A DNA stretch of 64,000 nucleotides from Pseudophaeobacter arcticus DSM 23566. GTDB lineage: Bacteria > Pseudomonadota > Alphaproteobacteria > Rhodobacterales > Rhodobacteraceae. Positions 34,970 to 44,270 of the stretch are shown in pieces; the stretch's first letter is position 1; each line of letters begins with the position of its first letter. The notes beneath the pieces were generated by a model. It did not search any database, was not told the origin of the DNA, and saw only the letters and a list, made by a program, of their open reading frames with translations. The stretch covers positions 1,151,934-1,215,933 of the forward strand of contig NZ_KI421507.1 of the NCBI RefSeq assembly GCF_000473205.1, written 5' to 3'. The position numbers and the translations under genes were made by a program.

Positions 34970-35263
34970 CTAAGTCATTGAAAAGGCGAGTTGGCGGAGT
35001 GGTGACGCAGCGGATTGCAAATCCGCGTACAGGAGTTCGATTCTCCTACTCGCCTCCAAACAAATCAGATACTTAGCCGAGTTCAGGCAGTCGCAACCAT
35101 CGGCGTTCAAATGAACGTCTAAACATTCTGTTTTTGTTCTGTTCCAATTTGCGAGCGTCAAGGACATGCCGACTAGCAAGATGAATAGCCACACTGTGAA
35201 ATAGATTATGGCGATTGCCGCAACTATTCCAACAAGCTCCCCAATCAGTTCGACAATAGACAC
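34970..35263 (-). CDS. Possible small membrane protein running antisense through tRNA-Cys
   Basis: A GTG at 35263 with AGGA five bases upstream opens a 97-residue frame. The first ~35 residues (VELIGELVGIVAAIAIIYFT, then VWLFILLVGMSLTLANW) look like a genuine membrane protein start, followed by a Cys-containing segment. From about residue 68 onward it is antisense to tRNA-Cys (SRRIELLYADLQSAASPLRQ), a typical tRNA-shadow translation. Either the original 3' end has been replaced, or only the first part ever was coding. Low-GC stretch. Confidence 0.35.
   Translation of the reverse strand: MSIVELIGELVGIVAAIAIIYFTVWLFILLVGMSLTLANWNRTKTECLDVHLNADGCDCLNSAKYLICLEASRRIELLYADLQSAASPLRQLAFSMT
34984..35057 (+). 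tRNA. tRNA-Cys(GCA)
   Basis: Acceptor GGCGAGT/ACTCGCC, discriminator T with an encoded CCA, anticodon arm GCGGA-TTGCAAA-TCCGC (anticodon GCA), T-arm AGGAG-TTCGATT-CTCCT. 74 bases. It stands alone after the rimK operon. Confidence 0.95.
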
Positions 35264-35305
35264 CAGATCCTGAATTCAAAATTCGTTCCAGTATCTATCT
35301 GGTCA

Positions 35306-35446
35306 TTACGCGCTGCGTTTTCCGGTTGGCTTTTTCTGATCCTGACGCGCTTGCATCTTTTGCCGCATTTTCTTTGTGGAATGCAGCAGCATTGCCGGAC
35401 TTTGGCCGGTAACCGAGGCCACTAGCTCATCGCTACAGCTCGCCCA
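35306..35446 (-). pseudogene. C-terminal remnant of an unidentified gene
   Basis: A minus-strand frame closed upstream by a TGA near 35460 and ended by TAA at 35306-35308. It encodes about 45 residues (EHWASCSDELVASVTGQSPA then a basic end KKMRQKMQARQDQKKPTGKR). The basic, Gln/Lys-rich C-terminus looks like the true end of a protein rather than random translation, but no start or homologous upstream part is present. Confidence 0.25.
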
Positions 35447-35481
35447 GTGCTCGCCCAGTGCTCACCCTGTGCCCATCCGGT
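35438..35481. repeat. Four imperfect 11-bp tandem units
   Basis: GCTCGCCCAGT (35438, 35449), GCTCACCCTGT (35460) and GCCCATCCGGT (35471) follow head to tail; the first two are identical. Confidence 0.8.
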
Positions 35482-35598
35482 GCCCCGACTGGTGGTGAAC
35501 TCCGTCGCCGGTCCGATCTCGGCCCGGATCGAACAGAGCCGGGGCAGGTGGCGCTGGCCGGGGGCAGAGTGGCCCCCAACGTCGTTGTGGCAGGGCCG

Positions 35599-37248
35599 TC
35601 AGCGCTGATGGGTGATCCTTCCGTCGAACAGGGTCAGATCCACCTCCATTTCGCCAATCCGGTCGGCTGCTGTTTTCTCGATATCGCCCGATAGCAGGGC
35701 GAGGTCCGCTTTCATGCCGGTTCTGAGTGTCCCGGTCATCCCTTCAGAGTAGCCGACGTAGGCGCCGTTGCGGGTGTAGGCCGCCAGCACGGTGTGCAGA
35801 TCCAGCCTTTGATCGGGCAGGCCCTCGACCCAGTTCCGCCGGGTCATCGCTGCCTGGATCCCGGCCAGCGGTGAGATCGGCACGATCGGCCAGTCCGAGG
35901 AAAAGGCAAGCGTCGCGCCGGTCTCGGCGATGTCGCGCCAGGCGTAGGCGTATCGTGCCCGGTCCGGGCCGATCCCAACAGTGGTTTCGTCCTCCCGCAC
36001 CGGCGCGTGGGGCGGCTGCATGGAGGCCACAACCCCCAGTTCGGCAAAGCGCGCCAGGTCGTCCGGATGCAGCATTTCGATATGTTCAACCCGGTGCCGG
36101 CGGTCGCGCGGAGCGTTGGCTTTTGCCGCCGCCTCGTAGCCGTCCAGCGCCAGCCGCACCGCCGCATCGCCGATGGCATGGATCGCGATCTGCATCCCAC
36201 GCCGGTCGATCTCGACCGCCGCCGCGATGAAATCCTCGCGGGTGAACAGCATGTCGCCCCGGTGGCCGGGCCGGTTGGTATAGGGATCTATCATCGCCGC
36301 CGTACCGCTGGCGATTACCCCGTCCAGGAAGATTTTCACCACCCCCGAACAGAGGGTGTCGCTGGTGAAATCCCGCGTCATCGCGCTGGCGCGGTCCAGT
36401 TCGGACAGGTCCATTTCCGGGGTAAGATGGAATGGCACGCGCAACCGCGAGATCAGCTCTCCCTCTTCTTCGATCTCGCGCAGGATCTCCAGCATGTAGC
36501 GGTTGCCGTCCATGTTGTGCATAGAGGTGATACCGTGACGCGCCGCATGGCGCAGGCCGACCTTCAGGGTCTCGCGGTCCTCAAGGCGGTCTTTTTCGGT
36601 CGGGGAAACCGGTGGTTCTATCCCGGACATGCCCAGTGATTCTCGGCCGCCGACGTTGCGCAGCTCCAGCACTGGCAGTATCGCCAATTTTTCCTGCAGC
36701 TCGCCCGTTGCCTTGCCGTCCGGGCCCATCACAACGGCATTGCCGCGCGGCAGGTCGCGCCCCTGCAAAAGCCCCGCTGCCGTCAGCGCGGCGGTATTGG
36801 CCCAGGCGGTGTGAAAGTCGTAGGCCATGATCGCCAGCGGCCGGTCCGGGCAGAGCGCGTCCAGTATATGCCGGTCCAGCGGCTGGTCTGGTGCGATGAT
36901 TGCGTAATCGGCGCCCTGTCCCAGCAACAGACTGTGGTCGGGGTGGGCGTGCGCATAGTCCGTGACCGCCGCGCGCAGCGCCTCCATGCCGCTGACCCGG
37001 TCGGCCCTGATCACGGTTTCATTATAGCCGCCCATGAAGAGATGCACGTGCGATTCCACGAAGCCTGGCAGCAGCGTGCGGCCCTTGGCGTCAATCCTGC
37101 GCGTTTCCGGTCCTGCCAGAGCCTCGATCTCGGCGTTGGTGCCGACGGCAGTGACCCGGTCGCCGCTGACCGCAACCGCCGTTGCGCGCGGGGCCTTGGG
37201 GTCCATGGTCAGCACACTTGCATTTGTGAAAACGAAGGTGGGGGTCAT
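35599..37248 (-). CDS. Amidohydrolase family 3 (YtcJ-like)
   Basis: 549 residues from the ATG at 37248; the open frame upstream is antisense/out-of-frame TetR sequence. Metal-dependent hydrolase of the urease superfamily: first metal motif GFVESHVHLFMGG, a carboxylated-Lys region (GVVKIFLDGVIASG), His ligands in MQIAIHAIGDAAVR and HRVEHIEMLHPDD, and Asp in FSSDWPIVPISP. YtcJ-type members hydrolyse formamides and other N-acyl compounds. It overlaps the TetR gene by ATGA, and lies divergent from a polyamine-type importer, which likely brings in its substrate. Confidence 0.9.
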   Translation of the reverse strand: MTPTFVFTNASVLTMDPKAPRATAVAVSGDRVTAVGTNAEIEALAGPETRRIDAKGRTLLPGFVESHVHLFMGGYNETVIRADRVSGMEALRAAVTDYAHAHPDHSLLLGQGADYAIIAPDQPLDRHILDALCPDRPLAIMAYDFHTAWANTAALTAAGLLQGRDLPRGNAVVMGPDGKATGELQEKLAILPVLELRNVGGRESLGMSGIEPPVSPTEKDRLEDRETLKVGLRHAARHGITSMHNMDGNRYMLEILREIEEEGELISRLRVPFHLTPEMDLSELDRASAMTRDFTSDTLCSGVVKIFLDGVIASGTAAMIDPYTNRPGHRGDMLFTREDFIAAAVEIDRRGMQIAIHAIGDAAVRLALDGYEAAAKANAPRDRRHRVEHIEMLHPDDLARFAELGVVASMQPPHAPVREDETTVGIGPDRARYAYAWRDIAETGATLAFSSDWPIVPISPLAGIQAAMTRRNWVEGLPDQRLDLHTVLAAYTRNGAYVGYSEGMTGTLRTGMKADLALLSGDIEKTAADRIGEMEVDLTLFDGRITHQR

Positions 37249-37922
37249 GCGGTCTCTCCTGTCGGGCGCAGGCGCGTAGCGGCTAGCGTGGTGTCGTCGA
37301 AAACGTAGCTCAGAAGTGGCGTGATCCGCTCTGACAGCTGCGCGTTGTGAGCGTCCATGGTGGTCTGCGGGTCGGTGATCAGGGTCAGGTAGCAGGGCAT
37401 CCACAGGTCGTGCAGCAGCACCGCGAGATAGCGGGGGTCCATCGGCGGGCCGGTGCGCGTGCGCAGCTCATAAATCTCCAGCCGCTCCTCGATGGCGTCT
37501 ATCAGCAGGCGCGAGTTGTTTCGAAACCGCTCGGACAGGTCTGTTTCGGGCCGCCGGATGACCGAGGCTTCGGCATACCGCCAGACCCGGCGCGACGCGA
37601 TATCCAGCGTCTCCTCTGAAATTTCCAGAAATAGGTCCAGCACGATGCTGACCAGCGGAACCCCCTCCAGGCGCGGTCGGCGCGATCCGCTCTCGCGCTT
37701 GCGCTGGGTGCCCTCCTCGATGATGGCCACCAGAATACCGTCCTTGGATCCGAAGTAGTTGAACACCGTTGGCGCAGAAACGTCGCAGGCTTCAGCGATG
37801 TCCGCGACCGTTGTTGCATCGATACCCTTCTTCTCGAACAGCCCGATAGCTGCTGCAAGAATGTCCTCGCGCCGCTGGGCTTTCTTTCGGTCCCGCAAGC
37901 CGGGTGCTGCATTTTTAGGCAT
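37245..37922 (-). CDS. TetR-family transcriptional regulator
   Basis: 225 residues from the ATG at 37922 (AAAAGAGA upstream); the ATG at 37943 lies within the repeat-rich operator region and lacks a ribosome site. N-terminal helix-turn-helix: RREDILAAAIGLFEKKGIDA then TVADIAEACDVSAPTVFNYF. The C-terminal ligand domain is divergent as usual. It is cotranscribed with the amidohydrolase and divergent from the ABC importer, so it probably represses both in the absence of the imported compound. Confidence 0.92.
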   Translation of the reverse strand: MPKNAAPGLRDRKKAQRREDILAAAIGLFEKKGIDATTVADIAEACDVSAPTVFNYFGSKDGILVAIIEEGTQRKRESGSRRPRLEGVPLVSIVLDLFLEISEETLDIASRRVWRYAEASVIRRPETDLSERFRNNSRLLIDAIEERLEIYELRTRTGPPMDPRYLAVLLHDLWMPCYLTLITDPQTTMDAHNAQLSERITPLLSYVFDDTTLAATRLRPTGETA

Positions 37923-37939
37923 CTGAATCTCTTTTCTGC

Positions 37940-37995
37940 GCATGAAAATTTTTGTGCATGTAAAATTTTTTATTGACTAAAAAAATAATGTCAAT
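37940..37995. promoter_or_regulatory. Divergent control region with direct and inverted repeats
   Basis: GCATGAAAATTTTT (37940-37953) is repeated as GCATGTAAAATTTTTT (37956-37971), a 16-bp period. Next to it ATTGAC (37972-37977) and GTCAAT (37990-37995) form an inverted repeat 12 bp apart; the TTGACT within it could also be a -35 box for the importer. The strongly AT-rich block is the only room for both promoters and is the likely TetR operator. Confidence 0.5.
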
Positions 37996-38026
37996 AACTT
38001 TTGGGAAATTAACAAGGTTGGTACAC

Positions 38027-39103
38027 ATGCTCGACATACGCTCTCTTTCGAAAAAATTCGGCTTAGGTGCCAGTGCCTTTCATGCGCTGAGGTCGATTGA
38101 CATCATGATCGAGGAAGGCGAGTTCTTCACCCTGCTTGGCCCCTCGGGGTGTGGCAAGACAACCCTGCTGCGGATGATTGCCGGGTTCGAACAGCCCAGC
38201 AGCGGCCAGTTGGTACTGGACGGCAAGGACATCGCGGCGATCCCGCCAAATCATCGCCCGGTGAACACCGTGTTTCAAAGCTACGCGCTGTTTCCGCATA
38301 TGACCGTGGCCGAGAACGTTGCCTTTGGGCTGGAGGCGCGGGGCGCCAAGCCGGAAGAGGTGGCACCGCGCGTGGATGAGATCCTCGAGATTGTGCAGAT
38401 GGCGCATCTGCGCGACCGCAAGAGCAGCCAGATGTCTGGTGGTCAGCAACAGCGGGTGGCCCTGGCGCGGGCCCTGGCGCCCCGGCCGCGTATTTTGTTG
38501 TTGGATGAACCGCTCTCGGCGCTCGACCTCAAACTGCGCAAACAGATGCAGCTTGAGCTCAAGCGTCTTCAGCGTGAGATGGGCCTGACCTTCATCTTCG
38601 TCACCCACGACCAGGAAGAGGCGCTGACCATGTCGGATCGCATCGCGGTGATGGAAGGCGGGCGGCTGCAGCAGGTGGCTGACCCCCGGTCGCTCTACGA
38701 CCACCCGGCGAACCGCTTTGTGGCCGAGTTTATCGGTGAAGCCAATTTTCTTCCTGGCTCTGTGGCAGAGGGCAAACTGACTCTGGCCGGGCATCCGCCC
38801 GTCCCGCTGCCAAACCAAGATGCTGCCAGTGGCCCGGTCACAGTGATGATCCGCCCGGAACAGGTTGTCGCCGGCGCGGCGGTCCGTGACGCCATCACGC
38901 TTGATGGTCGGGTCGAGGCCCTGGTGTTTTCCGGCACTGACACCCAGGTTACCCTGCGCCTGACCAACGGCGAAACGGTCAGGCTGCGCACGCCGAATAA
39001 TTCGCACGCGGAAACAACTTTCCAAGAGGGGCAGGGCCTGCAGGTCTCCCTTCCCATCGACGCGCTGCGCATCCTGCCAGAGGAGATCGCCAATGCCGCC
39101 TGA
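38027..39103 (+). CDS. potA: Spermidine/putrescine-type ABC importer, ATP-binding protein
   Basis: 358 residues from the ATG at 38027 (AAGG upstream); an earlier in-frame start at 37973 falls in the operator. Walker [10 protein letters not shown], signature [13 protein letters not shown], Walker B ILLLDEP and the switch His ([12 protein letters not shown]) are complete; the C-terminal TOBE domain (residues about 275-355) is typical of PotA-like proteins. It drives import with the two permeases and binding protein that follow. The gene symbol reflects family, not a tested polyamine specificity. Confidence 0.9.
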   Translation: MLDIRSLSKKFGLGASAFHALRSIDIMIEEGEFFTLLGPSGCGKTTLLRMIAGFEQPSSGQLVLDGKDIAAIPPNHRPVNTVFQSYALFPHMTVAENVAFGLEARGAKPEEVAPRVDEILEIVQMAHLRDRKSSQMSGGQQQRVALARALAPRPRILLLDEPLSALDLKLRKQMQLELKRLQREMGLTFIFVTHDQEEALTMSDRIAVMEGGRLQQVADPRSLYDHPANRFVAEFIGEANFLPGSVAEGKLTLAGHPPVPLPNQDAASGPVTVMIRPEQVVAGAAVRDAITLDGRVEALVFSGTDTQVTLRLTNGETVRLRTPNNSHAETTFQEGQGLQVSLPIDALRILPEEIANAA

Positions 39104-40016
39104 GGCCATCGTCAGCGAAAGCGCCCTTTACCGCGCCGAAACCCGGCGGCGCTGGTCGCTGGCCTTGCCCGCACTGATCGTGATCGTGCTCTGTTCGGTC
39201 TTGCCGCTGGCCATCATGGCCACCTATTCCTTCATGGAGGCAGGCCAGTATGGCAATGTAGAGCCCGGGTTCTCGATCGAGGGCTGGAGGTCGGTGTTTC
39301 TGGATCGTGACTTCTTTGACGACAGCTACATCCCGGCCACCGCACATCTGACGATCCTGGGCCGCTCCGTCGGCCTGGCGCTGGCGACCACCGCGCTCAC
39401 CGTGGTGTTTGGTATCCCCACGGCCTGGTTCATCGCGACCCGTCCGGTCTATTCGCGGGCCTACTGGATGTTTCTCATCACGGTGCCGTTCTGGACCAAC
39501 CTGCTGGTGCGCACCATTGCAATACAGGAGGTGATCCGCGCCGACGGCACACTCAACCGGCTGCTGCTGGCAACGGGGATCATAGACGCGCCGTTGCAGA
39601 TGATGTTCACCAATGGCGCCGTGCTGGTGGGGATGACCTATGTCTATCTGCCGCTGATGGTGCTGCCGGTCTATGCCGCGATCGAAAAGTTTGACTTCCG
39701 TCTGGCCGAAGCCGCCTACGACCTGCATGCCTCAAGGCTCTATTGCCTGCGCCGCGTGGTGCTGCCGCTGATGTGGCCGGGCATCATTGCCGGGTCGATC
39801 CTGGTCTTTATCCCCGCCCTTGGTGCCTATGTCACGCCACGCCTGATGGGCGGTGGCCGGGCGATGATGTGGGGCAACCTGATTGACCTGCAATTTGGTC
39901 AGGGCCGCAACTGGCCCCTGGGCGCGGCGCTGTCGATTACCCTCACCCTCGTCGTGCTGGGCGCGATGGTCTGGTACGCCCGCCGCGCGGCAAAAGGAGA
40001 CGAAACCAATGGCTGA
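39093..40016 (+). CDS. ABC importer permease (PotB-like)
   Basis: 307 residues, six membrane spans, with the EAA loop [20 protein letters not shown] that contacts the ATPase. It overlaps the ATPase gene by 11 bp. The first long periplasmic segment (residues about 50-85) is typical of PotB/PotH-type subunits. Confidence 0.92.
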   Translation: MPPEAIVSESALYRAETRRRWSLALPALIVIVLCSVLPLAIMATYSFMEAGQYGNVEPGFSIEGWRSVFLDRDFFDDSYIPATAHLTILGRSVGLALATTALTVVFGIPTAWFIATRPVYSRAYWMFLITVPFWTNLLVRTIAIQEVIRADGTLNRLLLATGIIDAPLQMMFTNGAVLVGMTYVYLPLMVLPVYAAIEKFDFRLAEAAYDLHASRLYCLRRVVLPLMWPGIIAGSILVFIPALGAYVTPRLMGGGRAMMWGNLIDLQFGQGRNWPLGAALSITLTLVVLGAMVWYARRAAKGDETNG

Positions 40017-40812
40017 AAAACGCTTTGACGTTACCCATGTTCCCGGTGCCGCAACCATTGCGATCTTCACCTTCCTGGCGCTCTATATCCCGGTGCTGAT
40101 ACTGGTGGTGAACGCTTTCAACGGCGGGGAAACCGCAGGCCAGTGGGAGGGGGCCTCGTTGCGATGGTTCGCCGCAGCGCTGGACAATGCCGCCTTTCGC
40201 AGCGCCGCGTTCAACTCTGTGATCCTGGCCCTGGTGGCGGCCACGGTCTCCACCGGCCTGGCCACCGCAGCGGCCCTTGCCGTCACCCGTGGCAGACCTG
40301 TGAAAGGGCAGGGTGGTATCTTTGTTGTCCTGAACCTGCCGCTATTGGTGCCTGAAATTGTCTTTGCCATCGCCCTTATGGTGGTGCTGGCGCAGGTCAA
40401 GAAGGTGACCGGATACCAGGGCATTGGCTACATGCTCGCGGCCCATACCACCTTTTGCATCCCCTTTGCCTTTTTGCCGATCCGCGCCCGCCTGTCGGGT
40501 ATGGACATGACGCTGGAAACCGCATCGATGGATCTTTATGCCAGCCGGTTCTACACCTTCCGGCGGGTCACGCTGCCGCTGCTGCTGCCAGGTATCCTGG
40601 CCGGTTTCATGCTGGCTTTTGTCATTTCGCTCGACAATGTGGTGGTCAGCAGCTTCCTCAAGTCGCCGGGCCAGGAAACCCTGCCCACCTACCTGATGGG
40701 CGAGTTGCGCCGGAACCTTTCATCGGAAATCTACGCAATTTCGGCGCTGTTGCTTTTTGCCAGCATTTCCATCGTCACCGCATCGTGGGTGATCACCCGC
40801 ACCAAGGAATAA
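40009..40812 (+). CDS. ABC importer permease (PotC-like)
   Basis: 267 residues from the ATG at 40009 (AAAGGAGA eight bases upstream), overlapping the previous permease by 8 bp. Six spans; the EAA loop reads ETASMDLYASRFYTFRRVTL. It completes the membrane dimer with the PotB-like subunit. Confidence 0.92.
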   Translation: MAEKRFDVTHVPGAATIAIFTFLALYIPVLILVVNAFNGGETAGQWEGASLRWFAAALDNAAFRSAAFNSVILALVAATVSTGLATAAALAVTRGRPVKGQGGIFVVLNLPLLVPEIVFAIALMVVLAQVKKVTGYQGIGYMLAAHTTFCIPFAFLPIRARLSGMDMTLETASMDLYASRFYTFRRVTLPLLLPGILAGFMLAFVISLDNVVVSSFLKSPGQETLPTYLMGELRRNLSSEIYAISALLLFASISIVTASWVITRTKE

Positions 40813-40857
40813 CCAAGAAGAAACTGCCAACCCCTAGTCCAACATCGGAGCCCTCCC

Positions 40858-41892
40858 ATGAAACGTACCACCACCAGCACTGCACTCGCCGCTGGCCTGG
40901 CCCTGCTCGCGCAGTCCGCCGCGGCCGAAGGCAACCTGAACCTCTATAACTTCGGGCTCTACACCCCGCCGGAGCTGCTCGAGAAATTCTCGAAGGAATA
41001 CGACGTCGAGGTCACCCTGACCGATTTTGTCGCCAACGAAGAGGCCATCGCCCGCGTTCAGGCCGGCGGTCACGGCATGGACGTGATCATCGTCAGCGGC
41101 TACTTCATTCCTGCCTTTGTTGAGCAGGGCCTGCTGATGGAAAGCAGCCCCAGTGAGATGGAGAATTTCAACAACATCGCAGAGCAGTGGAAATCCATCC
41201 CCACCGATCCCGAGCGCAGCTACACCGTGCCATGGGTCTGGGGCACCACCGGCGTCATGGTGAACACGAAGGTCTATGATGGCGACATCAACACGGCCGC
41301 GATCTTCCTCGACCCACCCGAAGAGCTCAAGGGCAGCATCAACGTCGTGCCCTCTATGAACGACATGATCGACATGACCCTCAGCTACATCGGCGCCGAA
41401 CCCTGCACCACCGACCGCGAAAGCCTGAGCAAGGCGCGCGATCTGCTGCTTTCGGCCAAGGAAAACTGGGCCTCGGTCGATTACCCTTCCTTTGAAAAGT
41501 TCATCAACGAGGATCTCAACGCCTCGGTCTTTTGGAGCGGCGCTTCCGCCCGTATCCACGGCATGAACGACGGCTTCGAATATGGTTGGCCCGCAACCGG
41601 CTACATGAAGTGGATGGACAACGCCGCCATCCTGTCTGATGCCACCAATGTCGAAAACGCCCGCCTGTTCCTGAACTTCATCATGGCGCCCGAGAATGCC
41701 GCGATGATCTCGAATTACACGATGTACAGCAATGGCATTGTAGGGTCCGAGGAATTTATGACCCCCGAACTGGTGAACGCGCGGGAACTCAGCGTGCCTG
41801 ATGAGCTGAAGGGCGCGGCCATCGAGCAGAAACTTTGCGGCCGCGAAGCCCAAGACCTCTACACCCGGATCTGGACCGAACTGACGCGGTGA
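40858..41892 (+). CDS. Extracellular solute-binding protein (PotD/PotF-like)
   Basis: 344 residues with a signal peptide (MKRTTTSTALAAGLALLAQS, cleavage after AAAEG-like sequence). The fold is that of spermidine/putrescine-binding proteins (NLYNFGLYTPPELLEKF; PWVWGTTGVMVNTKVYDG). It has acidic and aromatic residues in the expected places for a cationic ligand, but related proteins also bind other amines or aminated acids. It is last in the importer operon. Confidence 0.9.
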   Translation: MKRTTTSTALAAGLALLAQSAAAEGNLNLYNFGLYTPPELLEKFSKEYDVEVTLTDFVANEEAIARVQAGGHGMDVIIVSGYFIPAFVEQGLLMESSPSEMENFNNIAEQWKSIPTDPERSYTVPWVWGTTGVMVNTKVYDGDINTAAIFLDPPEELKGSINVVPSMNDMIDMTLSYIGAEPCTTDRESLSKARDLLLSAKENWASVDYPSFEKFINEDLNASVFWSGASARIHGMNDGFEYGWPATGYMKWMDNAAILSDATNVENARLFLNFIMAPENAAMISNYTMYSNGIVGSEEFMTPELVNARELSVPDELKGAAIEQKLCGREAQDLYTRIWTELTR

Positions 41893-41991
41893 TCCTCAAC
41901 AGGGACCGGCGGCCTGCTTGCAGACAGCAATTTGTTCAGATCTCAGACCTTGCCCCATAGATGATCAGATGGTTGCTTTCATGGATCTTCA

Positions 41992-42040
41992 GGGGGCGGG
42001 CATAAAAATACCGCCCCCCAGTGAAATGGGAGGCGGTTTT
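41992..42040. terminator. Overlapping hairpins ending the importer and fadJ operons
   Basis: GGGGGCGG (41992) pairs with CCGCCCCCC (42011-42019), and ACCGCCCCCC (42010-42019) can instead pair with GGGAGGCGGT (42028-42037) followed by TTT. The two alternatives face opposite directions, serving the plus-strand importer and the minus-strand fadJ. Confidence 0.75.
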
Positions 42041-42065
42041 GGTGTCGTCAGCTCGGGTGTGGGCC

Positions 42066-44270
42066 TCAGGCCGCCGAGGCGGCGTCCGGGTTGAAGCGGC
42101 CGTAGAAGGTCTGGCCTTTGGCAGCCATCTCACGCAGCAGATCCGGGCAGGCAAAACGCTCGCCGTAGGCTGCGGTCAGCTGGTCGCAGCGTTCGGCCGC
42201 ATAGGGCGTGCCGATGATGTCCAGCCAGCTGAGCGGGCCGCCGGACCAGGGCGCAAAGCCCCAGGCCAGAACCGCGCCCACGTCACCTTCGCGGATGTCT
42301 TCCAATACGCCTTCTTCCAGCGCCCGCACAGCCTCAAGAACCTGCGAGAACATCAGGCGTTCCTGCACTTCGATGAGATCAGGCTGGTCTTCCAGCAGCG
42401 GGTATTTGTCCTGCATGCCTTTCCAATAGCCGATGCGCTTGCCCTTTTCGTCATAGTCAAAGAAGCCAGCGTTGGCCTTGCGCCCCAGACGGCCCAGATC
42501 TTCCATCCAGAAGATCATGTCATCGGCAGGGTTGTCGGGATATTCGTTGCCCATCGCCGCCTTGGTGGCGCGGGCAATCTTGGCGCCCAGATCGATCGAG
42601 GTCTCATCCGTCAGCTGAATGGGACCAACCGGGAAGCCAAGCTGACGCGCGGCATTGTCGATCAGCACCGGCGAGACACCTTCGGTGATCATCCGCGCGC
42701 CTTCGTTCACGTAGGGAATGATGCAGCGGTTGGCATAGAAGAAGCGCGCGTCATTGACGACGATGGGCGTCTTCTTGATCTGGCGCACATAGTCCAGCGC
42801 CTTGGCCACGGCCCGGTCGCCGGTCTCTTTGCCCTTGATGATTTCCACCAGCAGCATCTTCTCGACAGGTGAGAAGAAGTGGATGCCGATGAACTGCTCG
42901 GGCCGGACCGAGGCCTTGGCCAGATCGGTGATCGGCAGGGTCGAGGTATTGGAGGCAAAGATGCAATCCTCTGGAATGATCGCCTCGACCTTCTTGGTCA
43001 TCTCGGCCTTGACCGCTGGATCCTCAAAGACCGCCTCGATGATCAGATCGCAGCCTTTCAGCGCCTCCAGATCAGGGGTAGCGGTGATGCGGGCCAGCAT
43101 CGCCTCTTTCTTCTCGGCGGTGACCTTGCCGCGCTTCATGCCCTTGTCGAGGTAGCCTTCGGTATAGGCCTTGCCCTTGTCGGCGGCAGCCTGATCGCGG
43201 TCTACCAGGACCACCTCGATCCCGGCCTGGGCCGAGACCAGCGCAATGCCGGCGCCCATCATGCCAGCCCCCAGCACGCCCAGTTTCTGCACCCGCTGAT
43301 CAGGGACATCCTTGGGACGGACCGCGCCTTTTTCCAGCGCTTCCTTGTTGATGAAGAGCGAGCGGATCATTGCCCCGGAAGAGGGGTTCATCAGCACCGA
43401 GGTAAACCAGCGGGCTTCGATCTTGAGCGCAGTGTCAAAATCCACCAGCGCGCCCTCGTAGACGGCCGACAGCAGCGCCTTGGCGGCTGGAAATGCGCCC
43501 TGGGTTTTGCCGTGCACCATGGCGGAGGCGCCAACAAAGTTCATGAAACCAGCAGGGTGATAGGGCGCGCCACCGGGCATCTTGTAGCCCTTGGCATCCC
43601 AGGGTTTCACCAGATCCGCCGCGGATGCATTCAGCACCCAGTCCTTGGCGGCGGCAACGGGATCAGCGGCGATCTCGTCAACATAGCCAGCAGCCTTGGC
43701 CTTTTTCACGTCCAGCATCTTGCCTTCCAGCAAGAGCGGCGCGGCGGCGATGGCGCCAACCTTGCGCACCATGCGGGTGGTGCCGCCGGCGCCGGGGAAG
43801 ATGCCAACCATGATTTCTGGCAGGCCGTATTTGGCCTTTGGGTTCTCAGCGGCAAAGATGCGATGGGTTGCCAGCGGCAGCTCCATCCCGATACCAGCAG
43901 CGGTGCCGGGCAGGGCAGCCGCAATTGGCTTGCCACCTTTTTTGGTTTTCAGATCCATGCCGGCCAGCTCGATCTTGCGCAGGAGGGCATGCATTTTCAT
44001 GGTGCCTTCAAACAGGCCGCGGGCGGGCTCATCGCCGGCCTCGTCCTTCATCACCGCCAGCAGGTTCAGGTCCATGCCGCCGGCAAATGTACCCTCTTTG
44101 CCCGAGGTGATCACCACGCCCTTGATGGCATCATCCGCCAGGGCCTCGTCAATGCAGGCCTCCAACTGGGTGAGCCCGTCAAAGGACATCACGTTCATGG
44201 TCTTGCCGGGAACATCCCAGGTGATTGTTGCGACGCCGTTTGCGTCCTTGGAAAGCGTAAACTCACTCAT
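42066..44270 (-). CDS. fadJ: Fatty acid oxidation complex alpha subunit (enoyl-CoA hydratase / 3-hydroxyacyl-CoA dehydrogenase)
   Basis: 734 residues. N-terminal crotonase domain (about 1-190; PIAAALPGTAAGIGMELPLA oxyanion region, AENPKAKYGLPEIMVGIFPG with the catalytic Glu region), then a Rossmann NAD-binding domain (KLGVLGAGMMGAGIALVSAQ near 330) and two C-terminal helical domains carrying the His-Glu dyad region (IGIHFFSPVEKMLLVEII). It hydrates enoyl-CoA and oxidises the product. Its start overlaps the cupin gene by ATGA; the thiolase that completes the cycle is one gene upstream. Confidence 0.95.
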   Translation of the reverse strand: MSEFTLSKDANGVATITWDVPGKTMNVMSFDGLTQLEACIDEALADDAIKGVVITSGKEGTFAGGMDLNLLAVMKDEAGDEPARGLFEGTMKMHALLRKIELAGMDLKTKKGGKPIAAALPGTAAGIGMELPLATHRIFAAENPKAKYGLPEIMVGIFPGAGGTTRMVRKVGAIAAAPLLLEGKMLDVKKAKAAGYVDEIAADPVAAAKDWVLNASAADLVKPWDAKGYKMPGGAPYHPAGFMNFVGASAMVHGKTQGAFPAAKALLSAVYEGALVDFDTALKIEARWFTSVLMNPSSGAMIRSLFINKEALEKGAVRPKDVPDQRVQKLGVLGAGMMGAGIALVSAQAGIEVVLVDRDQAAADKGKAYTEGYLDKGMKRGKVTAEKKEAMLARITATPDLEALKGCDLIIEAVFEDPAVKAEMTKKVEAIIPEDCIFASNTSTLPITDLAKASVRPEQFIGIHFFSPVEKMLLVEIIKGKETGDRAVAKALDYVRQIKKTPIVVNDARFFYANRCIIPYVNEGARMITEGVSPVLIDNAARQLGFPVGPIQLTDETSIDLGAKIARATKAAMGNEYPDNPADDMIFWMEDLGRLGRKANAGFFDYDEKGKRIGYWKGMQDKYPLLEDQPDLIEVQERLMFSQVLEAVRALEEGVLEDIREGDVGAVLAWGFAPWSGGPLSWLDIIGTPYAAERCDQLTAAYGERFACPDLLREMAAKGQTFYGRFNPDAASAA

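Larger units (their letters stand above)
35058..35598. other. Decayed spacer with gene remnant and tandem repeats
   Basis: 541 bp between tRNA-Cys and the amidohydrolase. It holds the possible antisense membrane frame (35069-35263), an open but startless minus-strand frame ending at 35306 (reads ASVTGQSPAMLLHSTKKMRQ before a K/Q-rich end), and four 11-bp imperfect tandem units at 35438-35481. Nothing here is a secure complete gene. Confidence 0.5.
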
